Part shown: in pieces, positions 34,328-42,472 of the stretch
Layout: each line of letters opens with the position of its first letter
Position numbering within the stretch: position 1 is the first letter of the stretch
NCBI RefSeq assembly: GCF_003217775.1
Contig: NZ_QJVJ01000005.1
Coordinates: 248,001 to 312,000 of the forward strand
Direction of reading: 5' to 3'
Length of the DNA: 64,000 bases
Source: Paenibacillus flagellatus
Lineage (GTDB): Bacteria; Bacillota; Bacilli; Paenibacillales; NBRC-103111
The notes under the pieces: model-generated
The model's database searches: none
What the model was told of the DNA's origin: nothing
Seen by the model: the letters and a program-made list of their open reading frames with translations, nothing else
Position numbers and translations under genes: made by a program

Positions 34328-34373
34328 GAGGGCTATCCCCCGGCCGATGACTGGCCTTATAGGGATAGCCCTC
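34328..34373. terminator. Bidirectional terminator
   Basis: GAGGGCTATCCC ... GGGATAGCCCTC, a perfect 12-bp stem between the convergent TetR and DUF2334 genes. T tracts are short on both sides. Confidence 0.65.
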
Positions 34374-34385
34374 TGATTTACGCAT

Positions 34386-36326
34386 CTAATGGCGGCTCTC
34401 CGCCGGAAACGGCGTTTTCGATTGAAACGACAGCGCCGTATCGAGGTACGAGTCGTCGTTGGCCAGCTCGGCTACGTCCTTTTTCCCGTCGCCGTTCATG
34501 TCGCAGACGAACAGCTCCCCCGTCGAATGTCCCCACGGTCCCATCCGGGACAACAGCTCGAACTTCATCGGATCGGTTTGCCGGTACACGGCGAATCGCT
34601 TCTCCTCCGCATCCCAGAACAGGACGTCGTCCTTGCCGTCGCCGTTGAAGTCGCCGACCTTGACCGTGCCGTTCTCTCCGGTCGGTATGTCGAGCTCGAG
34701 CACGCTGCGCTTCCACTTTTTCGCCTCCGTGTCCGGGATGAGCTCGATCCACCGGGACGAATGCGGGAACGGGATGAGCAGCGTATCGCGGCCGTCGCCG
34801 TCCAAATCGCCGACCGTCAGCCGTACCGGAAATTTCCGGTCCCACGCCCGCGGCGCGAGCGGCGTGAGCTCCCCCTGCCGAAGGGAGAAGCTTTCAAGCT
34901 GGCTGCCGTCCGCCGCTTCCCCGGCGATGACCCATTCTTTCGGTCCGCGCCTCAACGCATACATGTCGGTCCATCCTTGCTTGCCCTTCCTCCACGTACG
35001 GGCCGGAACGAACCGGTCCCCTTGCGACCGGTACGACTCCATCGCCCCCGTCGACCGCATGACCCATAAATCCGATTTGCCGTCTCCGTCGTCGTCCAAT
35101 AGCGTCCAGACGTCTCCTTTTCCGTACGCGACGTCGCACCACTTCCGGGGAGGACCGCTTTCCTCGTTGCGAAGGCCGCGGAACTGGCCGTCCCGAACGA
35201 CGATCTCTCCTTTCCCCCGGTCCCAGACGACGACGTCGGCTTGGCCGTCACCGGTGACGTCGGCCGTCTCGACCGCTCCTTCCATCGACGTCCCTACCTT
35301 GACGCTGTGCGCCGGGACGAACGGAATGAAGTCGGTGAGCGAGATGAAGCCGTAGCCTTTCTCGGCCAACCGGGGCAGCAGCCGCTGCAGATGGCTTTTC
35401 TCCGCGTCCGGATACCGGTACAGCGGCAAGCCGTCGCGAACGACCGGATTCCCTTCGTCGTCCGTAACCGGGATCAAATGACGGAATTCCAAAAATGGAT
35501 GGAAGAAAAAAGCCGGAAGCTTATCGGATTTGCCGAGCTGGTTCATGATGATATCGACGTCCCGGTTGTATGGGATATAGGAAAGCGGCGTCGGCACGTT
35601 GACCGCTCCGAGCGACGGCGCCCCGTCCCCCGCGTTGCGCGCGGTCGAGTATTGCGGGTGCAAAGCGTTGCGGTTCGCCTGCATGTCCGCCTGGAAATGA
35701 AGTCCGAAATAGTTGCGGAAGACGGCGTCCTGCTCCGGCAGCGTATGGTAATGGGGCGCTTCCCAAAAATACGGGAACAGCCCGGCGCGGCGAAACGTTT
35801 CGGCCGCCTCCTCCACCCGTTGCGAAGCGAATTGCGGCGTCATCGTCTCCCCGGCGTCCGGTACGAAAAATTCGTTGCCGATACCGGATTCGTGCTGGCC
35901 GTCGTCACGGAAGACGCCGCCGACCTGATGCGTGTAGCCGTGCATCCCGACGACCGCTCCGGAACGGGCCGCATCCTGAAGAAGCGACACGAACGAGCGG
36001 ACGTATTCGTTGTCGAGCTGGTCGATCGATACGTCGTACCGCTTCCCGTCCTTCCCGATGTTGACCCAGCGCGGAATGACCGCGATCTGGAACCGGACGC
36101 CGCGTTCCTTCAACAGGTCGAGGACGGCACGCAGCTTGCCGAGCTGCTCGGGGCCTTCGTACTGTCCGCCGGGGCCGACGTCTTCGAGCCGAAGCAGCAT
36201 CTGCTTCGGCTTGTTATCGTTGCCTACGACGGGGGCGAAGTGCAGCGCGTACAGCAGCACGAACGCGATCGCGGCGGCTATGGAGAAGCGGATACGGGCT
36301 TTGCGGCCGAACAGCCATCCTCTCAA
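34386..36326 (-). CDS. DUF2334 deacetylase-like protein fused to FG-GAP/VCBS repeats
   Basis: About 646 residues. A membrane anchor (about 12-32, IRFSIAAAIAFVLLYALHFAP) is followed by a polysaccharide-deacetylase-like DUF2334 domain (LRLEDVGPGGQYEGPEQL, FQIAVIPRW, GMHGYTHQVGG, about 40-330). The C-terminal half has at least five Ca-binding FG-GAP-like motifs: DVTGDGQADV, DDDGDGKSDL, DLDGDGRDTL, DFNGDGKDDV and DMNGDGKKDV. The start is a TTG with AGGAGGG 7 bases upstream. The protein should face outside the cell and may act on cell-wall or exopolysaccharide sugars; this is inferred from the fold. A promoter lies at 36377-36405. Confidence 0.82.
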   Translation of the reverse strand: MRGWLFGRKARIRFSIAAAIAFVLLYALHFAPVVGNDNKPKQMLLRLEDVGPGGQYEGPEQLGKLRAVLDLLKERGVRFQIAVIPRWVNIGKDGKRYDVSIDQLDNEYVRSFVSLLQDAARSGAVVGMHGYTHQVGGVFRDDGQHESGIGNEFFVPDAGETMTPQFASQRVEEAAETFRRAGLFPYFWEAPHYHTLPEQDAVFRNYFGLHFQADMQANRNALHPQYSTARNAGDGAPSLGAVNVPTPLSYIPYNRDVDIIMNQLGKSDKLPAFFFHPFLEFRHLIPVTDDEGNPVVRDGLPLYRYPDAEKSHLQRLLPRLAEKGYGFISLTDFIPFVPAHSVKVGTSMEGAVETADVTGDGQADVVVWDRGKGEIVVRDGQFRGLRNEESGPPRKWCDVAYGKGDVWTLLDDDGDGKSDLWVMRSTGAMESYRSQGDRFVPARTWRKGKQGWTDMYALRRGPKEWVIAGEAADGSQLESFSLRQGELTPLAPRAWDRKFPVRLTVGDLDGDGRDTLLIPFPHSSRWIELIPDTEAKKWKRSVLELDIPTGENGTVKVGDFNGDGKDDVLFWDAEEKRFAVYRQTDPMKFELLSRMGPWGHSTGELFVCDMNGDGKKDVAELANDDSYLDTALSFQSKTPFPAESRH

Positions 36327-36376
36327 TGCGGGTCCCTCCTGATGTCCGACAAGCCGGTGCGGTTCTATCACGAGTA

Positions 36377-36405
36377 ATTATAGCTGAAGCGTTTACAGAA
36401 GTCAC
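36377..36405 (-). promoter_or_regulatory. Sigma-A promoter of the DUF2334 gene
   Basis: Minus strand GTGACT, 17-base spacer, TATAAT, 51 bases before the TTG start codon. Confidence 0.6.
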
Positions 36406-36409
36406 CAAC

Positions 36410-36445
36410 AAAAAATCCCCTTTTCCGCGTGCGGAAAAAGGGGAT
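36410..36445 (-). terminator. Terminator after ydjO
   Basis: Minus strand ATCCCCTTTTTCCGC, short loop, GCGGAAAAGGGGAT followed by TTTTTT. Confidence 0.8.
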
Positions 36446-36501
36446 CGAGGTTGTCATGACATGATGCGGCACCGAATCGGATGCCGGGTATCGGGGCCGG
36501 C

Positions 36502-36729
36502 TCAGACGTCGGTTCCGCTCTTCAGCGGCTTCGCGCCGCCGCTCGGACCGGCGATCGCCGGAACCATCTTCATCGTCCGGGTCATCGGCGACAAACAAAG
36601 CCGGCAGGTCGGCGTATGATCGAAAGCGAAATCGTCCCTCATCCAACCGTTGCATCCGTCGTTCGTACAAGACCAAATTTCGGTCTCCTCGAGCGGGAGC
36701 TCTTCCGTAAACCGTCTGCGCTTGTTCAT
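36502..36729 (-). CDS. ydjO: Cold-inducible protein YdjO family
   Basis: A 75-residue protein with the YdjO pattern: EELPLEETEIWSCTNDGCNGWMRDDFAFDHTPTCRLCLSPM. The four Cys (CTNDGC and CRLC) form a probable zinc ribbon. YdjO in Bacillus is cold induced. The start is the ATG of MNKRRRF with GGAAGGGG upstream. It is the next gene downstream of the cold-shock protein gene, 92 bases on, consistent with a cold-response role. Confidence 0.85.
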   Translation of the reverse strand: MNKRRRFTEELPLEETEIWSCTNDGCNGWMRDDFAFDHTPTCRLCLSPMTRTMKMVPAIAGPSGGAKPLKSGTDV

Positions 36730-36780
36730 CGGGGTACCCCTTCCGATAGTGGTATGGATCGCCAACACAGGGCCTGAAGT

Positions 36781-36818
36781 AAAAAAGCCGCCCATACGAC
36801 GAGGCAGGGCAGCTTTTT
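36781..36818 (-). terminator. Terminator after the cold-shock gene
   Basis: AAAAAGC-CGCCC and GGG-CAGCTTTTT pair around a loop of about 14; on the minus strand it ends in TTTTTT, 4 bases past the csp stop codon. Confidence 0.7.
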
Positions 36819-36821
36819 CGA

Positions 36822-37022
36822 TTACAGCTTGACTACGTTTTCGGCTTGCGGTCCGCGATTGCCTTGAACCACGTTGAATTGTACGCGTTGGCCCTCGTCC
36901 AGCGACTTGTAGCCGTCGCCGGTAATGGCGCTGAAATGAACGAATACGTCATTTCCGCCTTCCGTCGCGATAAAGCCGTAGCCTTTTTCCGCGTTAAACC
37001 ATTTTACTGTTCCGGTTTGCAT
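36822..37022 (-). CDS. Cold-shock protein, CspA family
   Basis: A 66-residue single cold-shock domain: [31 protein letters not shown] contains both RNA-binding motifs (KGYGFI and VFVHF), followed by [24 protein letters not shown]. It binds single-stranded RNA and DNA and acts as an RNA chaperone. The start is MQTGTVKW with GGAAGGAG upstream. The long leader carries an AT-only hairpin and a Fur-like box. Confidence 0.97.
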   Translation of the reverse strand: MQTGTVKWFNAEKGYGFIATEGGNDVFVHFSAITGDGYKSLDEGQRVQFNVVQGNRGPQAENVVKL

Positions 37023-37057
37023 GGAGGTCACTCCTTCCATCAGAAACTAATATGTTC

Positions 37058-37077
37058 TTTTTATTCGAAAATAAAAA
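37058..37077 (-). promoter_or_regulatory. AT-only hairpin in the csp leader
   Basis: On the minus strand TTTTTATT, loop TTCG, AATAAAAA: a perfect 8-bp A/U stem with a UUCG tetraloop, 36 bases before the csp start codon. Such weak stems can respond to temperature; this is inference. Confidence 0.4.
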
Positions 37078-37110
37078 TTCACACATTGATAATGGTACCA
37101 TTCTCACAAA

Positions 37111-37125
37111 TGATAACGATTATCA
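37111..37125. promoter_or_regulatory. Fur-type 7-1-7 box upstream of csp
   Basis: TGATAACGATTATCA matches the Bacillus Fur consensus TGATAATNATTATCA with one mismatch. A second, looser pair of half sites (TGATAAT, 6 bases, ATTCTCA) lies at 37087-37106. The box is 89 bases upstream of the cold-shock start codon. Confidence 0.6.
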
Positions 37126-37199
37126 ATATGTGAATCGGATTACGTTTTCCAGTTAGTTATACTTTACCACAGGCGAACGGAAAAAGCAAACGAAACGTT

Positions 37200-37222
37200 C
37201 CGCCCGTTCGCCGAACGGGCGG
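37200..37222 (-). terminator. Hairpin after the MFS gene at 37235
   Basis: CCGCCCGTTC, loop GCC, GAACGGGCGG: a perfect 10-bp stem 12 bases past the stop codon. The minus-strand continuation is AACGTTTCGTTTG, only moderately T rich. Confidence 0.55.
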
Positions 37223-37234
37223 CGGGCATCGGAT

Positions 37235-38386
37235 TCAGCCCGCCGCTTTCCCCGCCCGCCGGTCGAGCGCCCGGAACGGCACGAGCAGCGCGATCGCCGC
37301 CAGACAGAGCGCTCCGCCGATCGCGAACGGCAGATGGACGTTCAGATGGTACGCCCCCATCCCCATCAGCGGGCCGGCGATTCGCCCGAGGCTGTCCATC
37401 GAGGAGTTGAGCCCGGTCGCCACCCCTTGGCCGGCCTTCGTCTTCTGCGTAATGAGCGACAGGACGCATGGCCGAATCAGCGCGTTGCCGGCCGCAAAGA
37501 CGGTCATGTAAACGGTGGCGGTCAGCAGGCTCGAAGAAAGCAGGATGAGGAAGAAGCCGATCGCCGACAGGACAAGCCCGATCGCGATCACCTTCGTCTC
37601 GTCGCCCGGCTTGACGAGCCGGCGGACGACGCCGCCCTGGATGCCGGCGCCGACGATGCCGCTGACGAGGAACATGATGCCCATGTCCATCGGCCCCGCG
37701 CCGAATCGGAGCGCCTCGAAATATTGCAGCGTTCCTTCCAGGCCGGCGAGCGTAAACGTTACGAAAAACGACAAAACGTACAAATATTTCAACGAGCCGG
37801 AAAAGGCGCTCCACCGGGACGGCCGCTTCCGCGCCTGACCCCGCTTGTCGGCCGGCAGCGATTCGACGAGCCGGCTCGCCGCGAACAGAAGCGTGACGAG
37901 AGACAGCGCCGACGAGACGAAGAACGGAACGGACAGCCCGAACCCGCTCAGCAAGCCGCCGACGGCCGGACCGAAAATAAAGCCGAGCCCGATCGACATC
38001 CCGACGAGCCCCATTCCTTTCGTCCGGTTCTCCTCGGTCGTCACGTCGGCGACGTAAGCGACGGCGCACGACGTCGCGGCTCCGGAGAACAGACCGCCGA
38101 GCAGCCGGGATCCGTACATCAGCCACAGGCTGTCGCCGGCGAGCCCGAGCAGCAGGAAGCTGACCGCGAAGCCGAGCAGGCCGAGCAGCAGCACCGGGCG
38201 TCTGCCGATCCGGTCGGACAGCGAGCCCCAGAACGGCGACATGACGAAGGAGACGGCGGAGTACAGCATCAGCATCATATTCAGGTGAAACGGGCTGACG
38301 ACTTCCGGAAGCACCGGAATGATGATGCCGAACCCGATGAAAATCGTCATCAAGATGAGCATGATCGCGGACAATTGTTTTCTCAT
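37235..38386 (-). CDS. MFS transporter (multidrug-efflux type)
   Basis: A 383-residue permease with 12 predicted helices, the loop 2-3 motif GSLSDRIGRRPVLLLGL and a motif C-like GLGFIFGPAVGGLLSG after helix 5, both typical of drug:H+ antiporters. It starts MRKQLSAIMLILMTIFIGFGIIIPVLPE with GGGGAGG upstream. It lies 71 bases after another MFS gene with a hairpin between them, so the two are probably separate transcripts. The substrate is unknown. Confidence 0.9.
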   Translation of the reverse strand: MRKQLSAIMLILMTIFIGFGIIIPVLPEVVSPFHLNMMLMLYSAVSFVMSPFWGSLSDRIGRRPVLLLGLLGFAVSFLLLGLAGDSLWLMYGSRLLGGLFSGAATSCAVAYVADVTTEENRTKGMGLVGMSIGLGFIFGPAVGGLLSGFGLSVPFFVSSALSLVTLLFAASRLVESLPADKRGQARKRPSRWSAFSGSLKYLYVLSFFVTFTLAGLEGTLQYFEALRFGAGPMDMGIMFLVSGIVGAGIQGGVVRRLVKPGDETKVIAIGLVLSAIGFFLILLSSSLLTATVYMTVFAAGNALIRPCVLSLITQKTKAGQGVATGLNSSMDSLGRIAGPLMGMGAYHLNVHLPFAIGGALCLAAIALLVPFRALDRRAGKAAG

Positions 38387-38429
38387 TGAACGAATGGCCT
38401 CCCCTATTCCGAACGAAACATCCGTACGC

Positions 38430-38453
38430 AAAAAGAAAGCGCCTGCGGGCGCT
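38430..38453 (-). terminator. Terminator after the MFS gene at 38458
   Basis: Minus strand AGCGCCC, loop GCA, GGCGCTTTCTTTTTG. Confidence 0.7.
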
Positions 38454-38457
38454 CTCC

Positions 38458-39741
38458 TTATCTTACCATAACTTTTCGCCGGGCGAAAATGAACAATTGG
38501 AGAACGAACAAAGTGGCGAGGACGAGGCCGCTCGCCACAAACGGCGAGCGGTGACCGAGCGTGTCCCACAGCTTGCCCGATACGATCGGGCCGATGACGT
38601 TGCCGGACCCTTCGATCGTCAGGAAAAAGCCCCATATCGCCCCCCGCTTCTCCTTCGGGACGACCGAGGCGATGAGCGCGTTCCACGACGGAATGATGAG
38701 CGCGTAGCCGATGCCGAGCAGCGCGACGAGGACGAGGACGAGCGACACCGAACGGATGTACGTAAACGTAAGGAGCGATCCGGCGCTAAGAAGAAGGCCC
38801 GTATTGATAAACGGACGAACGCCCCATCGGTCCACCAGCTTGCCGACCGGGATGAGGCACAGCACCGTGATCGCCCCCCCGGCGACCAGAAACAAGCTGT
38901 ATTGGGACGGCGTCAACTGAAGCACCGTCCGCGCATACAGCGTCAGCACCGGCGTCAGCAGCCCGATCGCGAACGTCTGCGCGAACAGCGCGGCGTAAAA
39001 CGCCCAGCCGACGTTCAGCGACCGGTTCGCCTCGTCCAAATAGCGGCGCATTTTGTCCAGCTGCCGGACGAACACGTTGCCGCCTCCCGCCTCCGCCGGC
39101 CCTTTGCGCTCCTTGAAATCGTGCACGAGCGTCTTCAAATCGGCCGCGTCCCGGCGGCGTCCCGGCAAAAAAAAGGTAACGACGACGCATATCGCCATCA
39201 ATCCGATCAATACCCGGAATGCCGGCGTATACGAGTCCGCGATGAAAAAGTTGATGACGACCGGCCCCAAGCCGACGCCGGAAAGCCATGAAATGTACAC
39301 GACCGACATCGTCGTGCCGGTCGCCTTCTCGCCCGCCGACTCGGTCGCCCCCGTAATGACGCAGGGCCACAGCGGCGACGTTCCGACGCCGAGCAGCGTG
39401 CAGGCGAGCATGATCCAGTAATGGTTCGAGAACGTCACGAGAATGACGACGGACAAAAACGTCAGGACGATGCCGGTCAGCATGACCGGCCGGTAGCCGA
39501 CCTTGTCGATCAGCCAGCCGATCGGCGAGCGGAACAAGTTGTCCCCGATGTATTGAAGCGCCATCGTCCATCCGATAATAAACGTCGTAATGCCCAGCGC
39601 CGACTTCATGTAAATCGGCAAGATGGAGACGAGGATCGCTCCCTTGACGAATTCGACGATAAACATGATGACGAGCAGCAGGACGACGAACGGCGTGAAA
39701 AACTGCCTTTGCGTTGCCCAAAACGTTTGGAGCCGGTTCAT
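38458..39741 (-). CDS. MFS transporter
   Basis: A 427-residue, 12-helix permease: FVVLLLVIMFIVEFVKGAILVSILPIYM, the loop motif GWLIDKVGYRPVMLTG, a central cytoplasmic loop of about 50 residues (GRRRDAADLKTLVHDFKERKGPAEAGG) and a second-half loop GKLVDRWGVRPFINTG. AGAGGTGAAGG precedes the ATG. It is divergent from the Orn/Lys/Arg decarboxylase, so polyamine or amino-acid efflux is possible but not shown. Confidence 0.9.
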   Translation of the reverse strand: MNRLQTFWATQRQFFTPFVVLLLVIMFIVEFVKGAILVSILPIYMKSALGITTFIIGWTMALQYIGDNLFRSPIGWLIDKVGYRPVMLTGIVLTFLSVVILVTFSNHYWIMLACTLLGVGTSPLWPCVITGATESAGEKATGTTMSVVYISWLSGVGLGPVVINFFIADSYTPAFRVLIGLMAICVVVTFFLPGRRRDAADLKTLVHDFKERKGPAEAGGGNVFVRQLDKMRRYLDEANRSLNVGWAFYAALFAQTFAIGLLTPVLTLYARTVLQLTPSQYSLFLVAGGAITVLCLIPVGKLVDRWGVRPFINTGLLLSAGSLLTFTYIRSVSLVLVLVALLGIGYALIIPSWNALIASVVPKEKRGAIWGFFLTIEGSGNVIGPIVSGKLWDTLGHRSPFVASGLVLATLFVLQLFIFARRKVMVR

Positions 39742-39864
39742 GCCTTCACCTCTGAGATTCGCTTTATGTACGGCGTCCGGCCGCAGGATGCGCGGACGCT
39801 TCCTTCCAGTATTCCCCCGACTCGCTCCGTTCATGAAAGACGGACTTGCATCGCTCCCCCAATT

Positions 39865-39894
39865 TGATATACTCAAGCTTGTTTAAGCATATCA
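39865..39894. promoter_or_regulatory. 30-bp imperfect palindrome in a divergent promoter region
   Basis: Outer arms TGATAT and ATATCA are perfect; inner CT-AA and TT-AG pairs continue to a centre near AAGCTTG. It lies 31 bases before the decarboxylase start and 123 before the MFS start. It looks like a two-half-site operator for an unknown regulator. Confidence 0.4.
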
Positions 39895-39925
39895 TTCGAA
39901 TTCGTTGGAAGGAAGGGATGACCGC

Positions 39926-41395
39926 ATGGATCACAGCCGCGCCCCTTTATTCACCGCATTGACCCGACATGCGGCCAGACGCCCGATTCAATTTCACATC
40001 CCCGGGCACAAGACGGGAGCGGGAGCCGATCCGGAGTTCCGATCGTTTATCGGAGACAACGCGCTCTCGATCGACTTGATCAATATAGCGCCGCTTGACG
40101 ATCTGCATCAACCGACCGGCGTCATCCAGGAAGCGCAGCAGCTCGCCGCCGACGCGTTCGGAGCGGACTATACGTTCTTCTCCGTGCAGGGGACGAGCGG
40201 CGCCATCATGACCATGATCATGTCCGTCGTCGGGGAAGGCGACAAAATCATCGTTCCCCGGAACGTACATAAATCGATTTTATCGGCGATCATCTTCTCC
40301 GGCGCGAAGCCGGTGTTCGTCTCCCCCGTGCGCGACCCGAACCTGGGCATCGACCACGGCGTCACGACCAGCTCCGTGCGCAAGGCGCTCGAGAAGCATC
40401 CGGACGCGAAGGCGGTTCTCGTCATCAATCCGACGTATTACGGCGTATGCGCCCATCTGAAGGAAATCGTCGAGCTCGTGCACGGCTACGACATTCCGGT
40501 GCTCGTGGACGAAGCGCACGGCTCGCTTATCCATTTCCACGACAAGCTTCCGCTCTCCGCGATGATGGCGGGAGCCGACATGGCCGCCACGAGCGTCCAT
40601 AAGCTGGGCGGCTCGATGACGCAAAGCTCGGTGCTGAACGTCCAAGGCCCGCGCATTAACCAACGGCGCATTCAGACGATCATCAGCATGCTGACGACGA
40701 CGTCGACGTCGTATTTGCTCCTCGCCTCGCTCGACACGTCGAGAAGGAACTTGGCGCTGAACGGCAAAGCGATGGCGGAGAAGGCGATCGGACTCGCCCA
40801 GTACGCGCGCAGCGCCATCAACGAAATTCCCGGCTTGTACTGCTTCGGCGAAGACATCCTCGGGACGGAGGCGACCTTCGACTACGATCCGACGAAGGTG
40901 ACCGTTCACGTCCGCCATCTCGGCATTACGGGATACGACGCGGAAAATTGGCTGCGGGAAAGGTACAATATCGAGATCGAGCTTAGCGATATGTACAACA
41001 TCCTTTGCCTCATCACGCCGGGAGATACGCAGGAAAACGTCGACACGCTGCTCGAGGCGCTGCGGGAGCTTTCCCGTGAGACGGGCGGCGCGCGCGAATC
41101 GAAGGAGCTCGTCATCGAAATTCCGGAAATTCCGCAGCTGTCGCTCACGCCGCGCGACGCGTTCTACGGCGATACCGAGCTCGTGCCGTTCAAGGAATCG
41201 GCCGGTCGTATCATGGCCGAATTTATTTACGTCTATCCGCCCGGCATCCCGATCCTGCTCCCGGGAGAGGTCATCTCGCAGGACAACATCGATTATATCG
41301 TCGACCATCTCGAAGTCGGCTTGCCGGTGAAAGGGCCCGAGGACCGCACGATCGAGTACGTCAAGGTGATCGTCGAGACGAAGCCGATCTTCTAA
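39926..41395 (+). CDS. speA: Orn/Lys/Arg decarboxylase, PLP-dependent (SpeA-like)
   Basis: A 489-residue fold-type I PLP enzyme of the Gram-positive arginine/lysine decarboxylase family. Key blocks: FHIPGHKTG, FFSVQGTSGAI, VLVDEAHGSLIHFH (Asp-Glu-Ala-His), the PLP-Lys in ATSVHKLGGSMTQSS, and a C-terminal PPGIPILLPGE. It makes agmatine or cadaverine for polyamines. GAAGGGATGACCGC precedes the ATG. The arginine specificity is inferred from the Bacillus SpeA model. Confidence 0.9.
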   Translation: MDHSRAPLFTALTRHAARRPIQFHIPGHKTGAGADPEFRSFIGDNALSIDLINIAPLDDLHQPTGVIQEAQQLAADAFGADYTFFSVQGTSGAIMTMIMSVVGEGDKIIVPRNVHKSILSAIIFSGAKPVFVSPVRDPNLGIDHGVTTSSVRKALEKHPDAKAVLVINPTYYGVCAHLKEIVELVHGYDIPVLVDEAHGSLIHFHDKLPLSAMMAGADMAATSVHKLGGSMTQSSVLNVQGPRINQRRIQTIISMLTTTSTSYLLLASLDTSRRNLALNGKAMAEKAIGLAQYARSAINEIPGLYCFGEDILGTEATFDYDPTKVTVHVRHLGITGYDAENWLRERYNIEIELSDMYNILCLITPGDTQENVDTLLEALRELSRETGGARESKELVIEIPEIPQLSLTPRDAFYGDTELVPFKESAGRIMAEFIYVYPPGIPILLPGEVISQDNIDYIVDHLEVGLPVKGPEDRTIEYVKVIVETKPIF

Positions 41396-41414
41396 ACGAA
41401 TGCGCGATAACGAC

Positions 41415-41447
41415 AAAGAGCGTTCCCATCGAAGGGGAACGCTCTTT
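41415..41447. terminator. Terminator after speA
   Basis: AAAGAGCGTTCCC, loop ATCGAAG, GGGAACGCTCTTT: a perfect 13-bp stem, T/A tracts on both sides, so it can serve both strands. Confidence 0.85.
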
Positions 41448-41482
41448 CCGGTTGCGTCATGGCGCGCCGGACGCCCGCCGAG

Positions 41483-41770
41483 TCAATATTGATCCTTGGC
41501 CGGCAGCGGCGGGATCAGCTGCCTGAGAAAGGACGACACCTCGGCGGCTTCCACCGGAGTCAGCCGGAACGATTTTTGCAAATGCGTCAAGTTGTCGAGG
41601 TCGTGGTAGTCCAAAAGGGACGATCGGTTCGTCTGCATGCACACGACGAGCGGCTTGCCGAAAAACGCGTTCGTATAGACGATGCCGAAATCGTAGCGGG
41701 TCCGTTCGGTCGCATACCCGACAAATTGGATATTCGCTTGCTCCGCGGTATCGTACAGTCGTTCGAACAT
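41483..41770 (-). CDS. DUF3055 family protein
   Basis: A 95-residue protein with the pattern I associate with DUF3055: MFERLYDTAEQANIQFVGYATERTRYDFGIVYTNAFFGKPLVVCMQTNRSSLL. The function is unknown. AGGAGTGTG lies upstream of the ATG. A 15-bp palindrome sits between it and a TATAGT hexamer. Confidence 0.8.
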   Translation of the reverse strand: MFERLYDTAEQANIQFVGYATERTRYDFGIVYTNAFFGKPLVVCMQTNRSSLLDYHDLDNLTHLQKSFRLTPVEAAEVSSFLRQLIPPLPAKDQY

Positions 41771-41795
41771 GATGCGTCACACTCCTTTTGGTTTG

Positions 41796-41810
41796 AATAT
41801 TCTGAATATT
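41796..41810. promoter_or_regulatory. 15-bp perfect palindrome before the DUF3055 gene
   Basis: AATATTC-T-GAATATT. It lies 26 bases upstream of the start codon and just downstream of a minus-strand TATAGT at about 41824-41829, where a repressor would block transcription. Confidence 0.4.
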
Positions 41811-41978
41811 TGTTCTGTTTTCATACTATACCACGCCGACGGTTCGGTGACAATGCCGAATTGACATTGCCGCCGGCGCGCATGCGCCGCTTCGCCCCCC
41901 GGTGGGACATATTGTCATCGGGAATCCGAAGTGCTATGATGGTCATGGAAAAACGCCAACGACAAAGGTGGTGCAACG

Positions 41979-42398
41979 ATGGCGCAAAGCGCTTACATTT
42001 ATCTCGTGGACGGATCCGCCGCTTCCGCCTTGACGCTCGACGAACTGAAGGAGCATCTGGACCGCTACAAGGAGCAAACCTCGTTGACCGGCCGGCAGCT
42101 CGGCTGGGATTACGCCGCTTCCGCCTTCCCGTATTCGGTCGAGACGAAGCCGGAGGGCGAAGGCAAATGGTTTTATTTGAAAGGCCTCAATCCACTCTAC
42201 AAATATATTTTGTTCGGCGTCGGCACCAAGACGGAGGGCGACAAGGAAAAGGCGTACGTCCAAGTGACGCTTCCGGACGATGCGACCCACGGCGACAAGT
42301 CGAAGGGCAACGAGCTGTGCAAATATTTGGCCCGCCGCCTGAAGGCGGAGCTGCGGTTGTTCAACGGCCGCACGATGTACTTCAATCCGCGCAAATAA
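41979..42398 (+). CDS. DUF1885 family protein
   Basis: A 139-residue protein close to the DUF1885 family as I recall it: AQSAYIYLVDGSAASALTLDELKEHLDRYKEQTSLTGRQLGWDY at the N-terminus and VQVTLPDDATHGDKSKGNELCKYLARRLKAELRLFNGRTMYFN at the C-terminus. The function is unknown; the fold is FKBP-like in the solved family member. AAAGGTGG precedes the ATG. Confidence 0.82.
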   Translation: MAQSAYIYLVDGSAASALTLDELKEHLDRYKEQTSLTGRQLGWDYAASAFPYSVETKPEGEGKWFYLKGLNPLYKYILFGVGTKTEGDKEKAYVQVTLPDDATHGDKSKGNELCKYLARRLKAELRLFNGRTMYFNPRK

Positions 42399-42431
42399 GA
42401 GAAAGGCCCGCATGCGCGGCTTGAACGGAAC

Positions 42432-42466
42432 AAAAACCCCCTCGTCCTGCCGGACAAGGGGGTTTC
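42432..42466. terminator. Bidirectional terminator
   Basis: AAAACCCCCT-C-GTCC, loop TGCC, GGAC-A-AGGGGGTTT between the convergent DUF1885 and DUF1292 genes. Confidence 0.8.
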
Positions 42467-42472
42467 GCCGCT

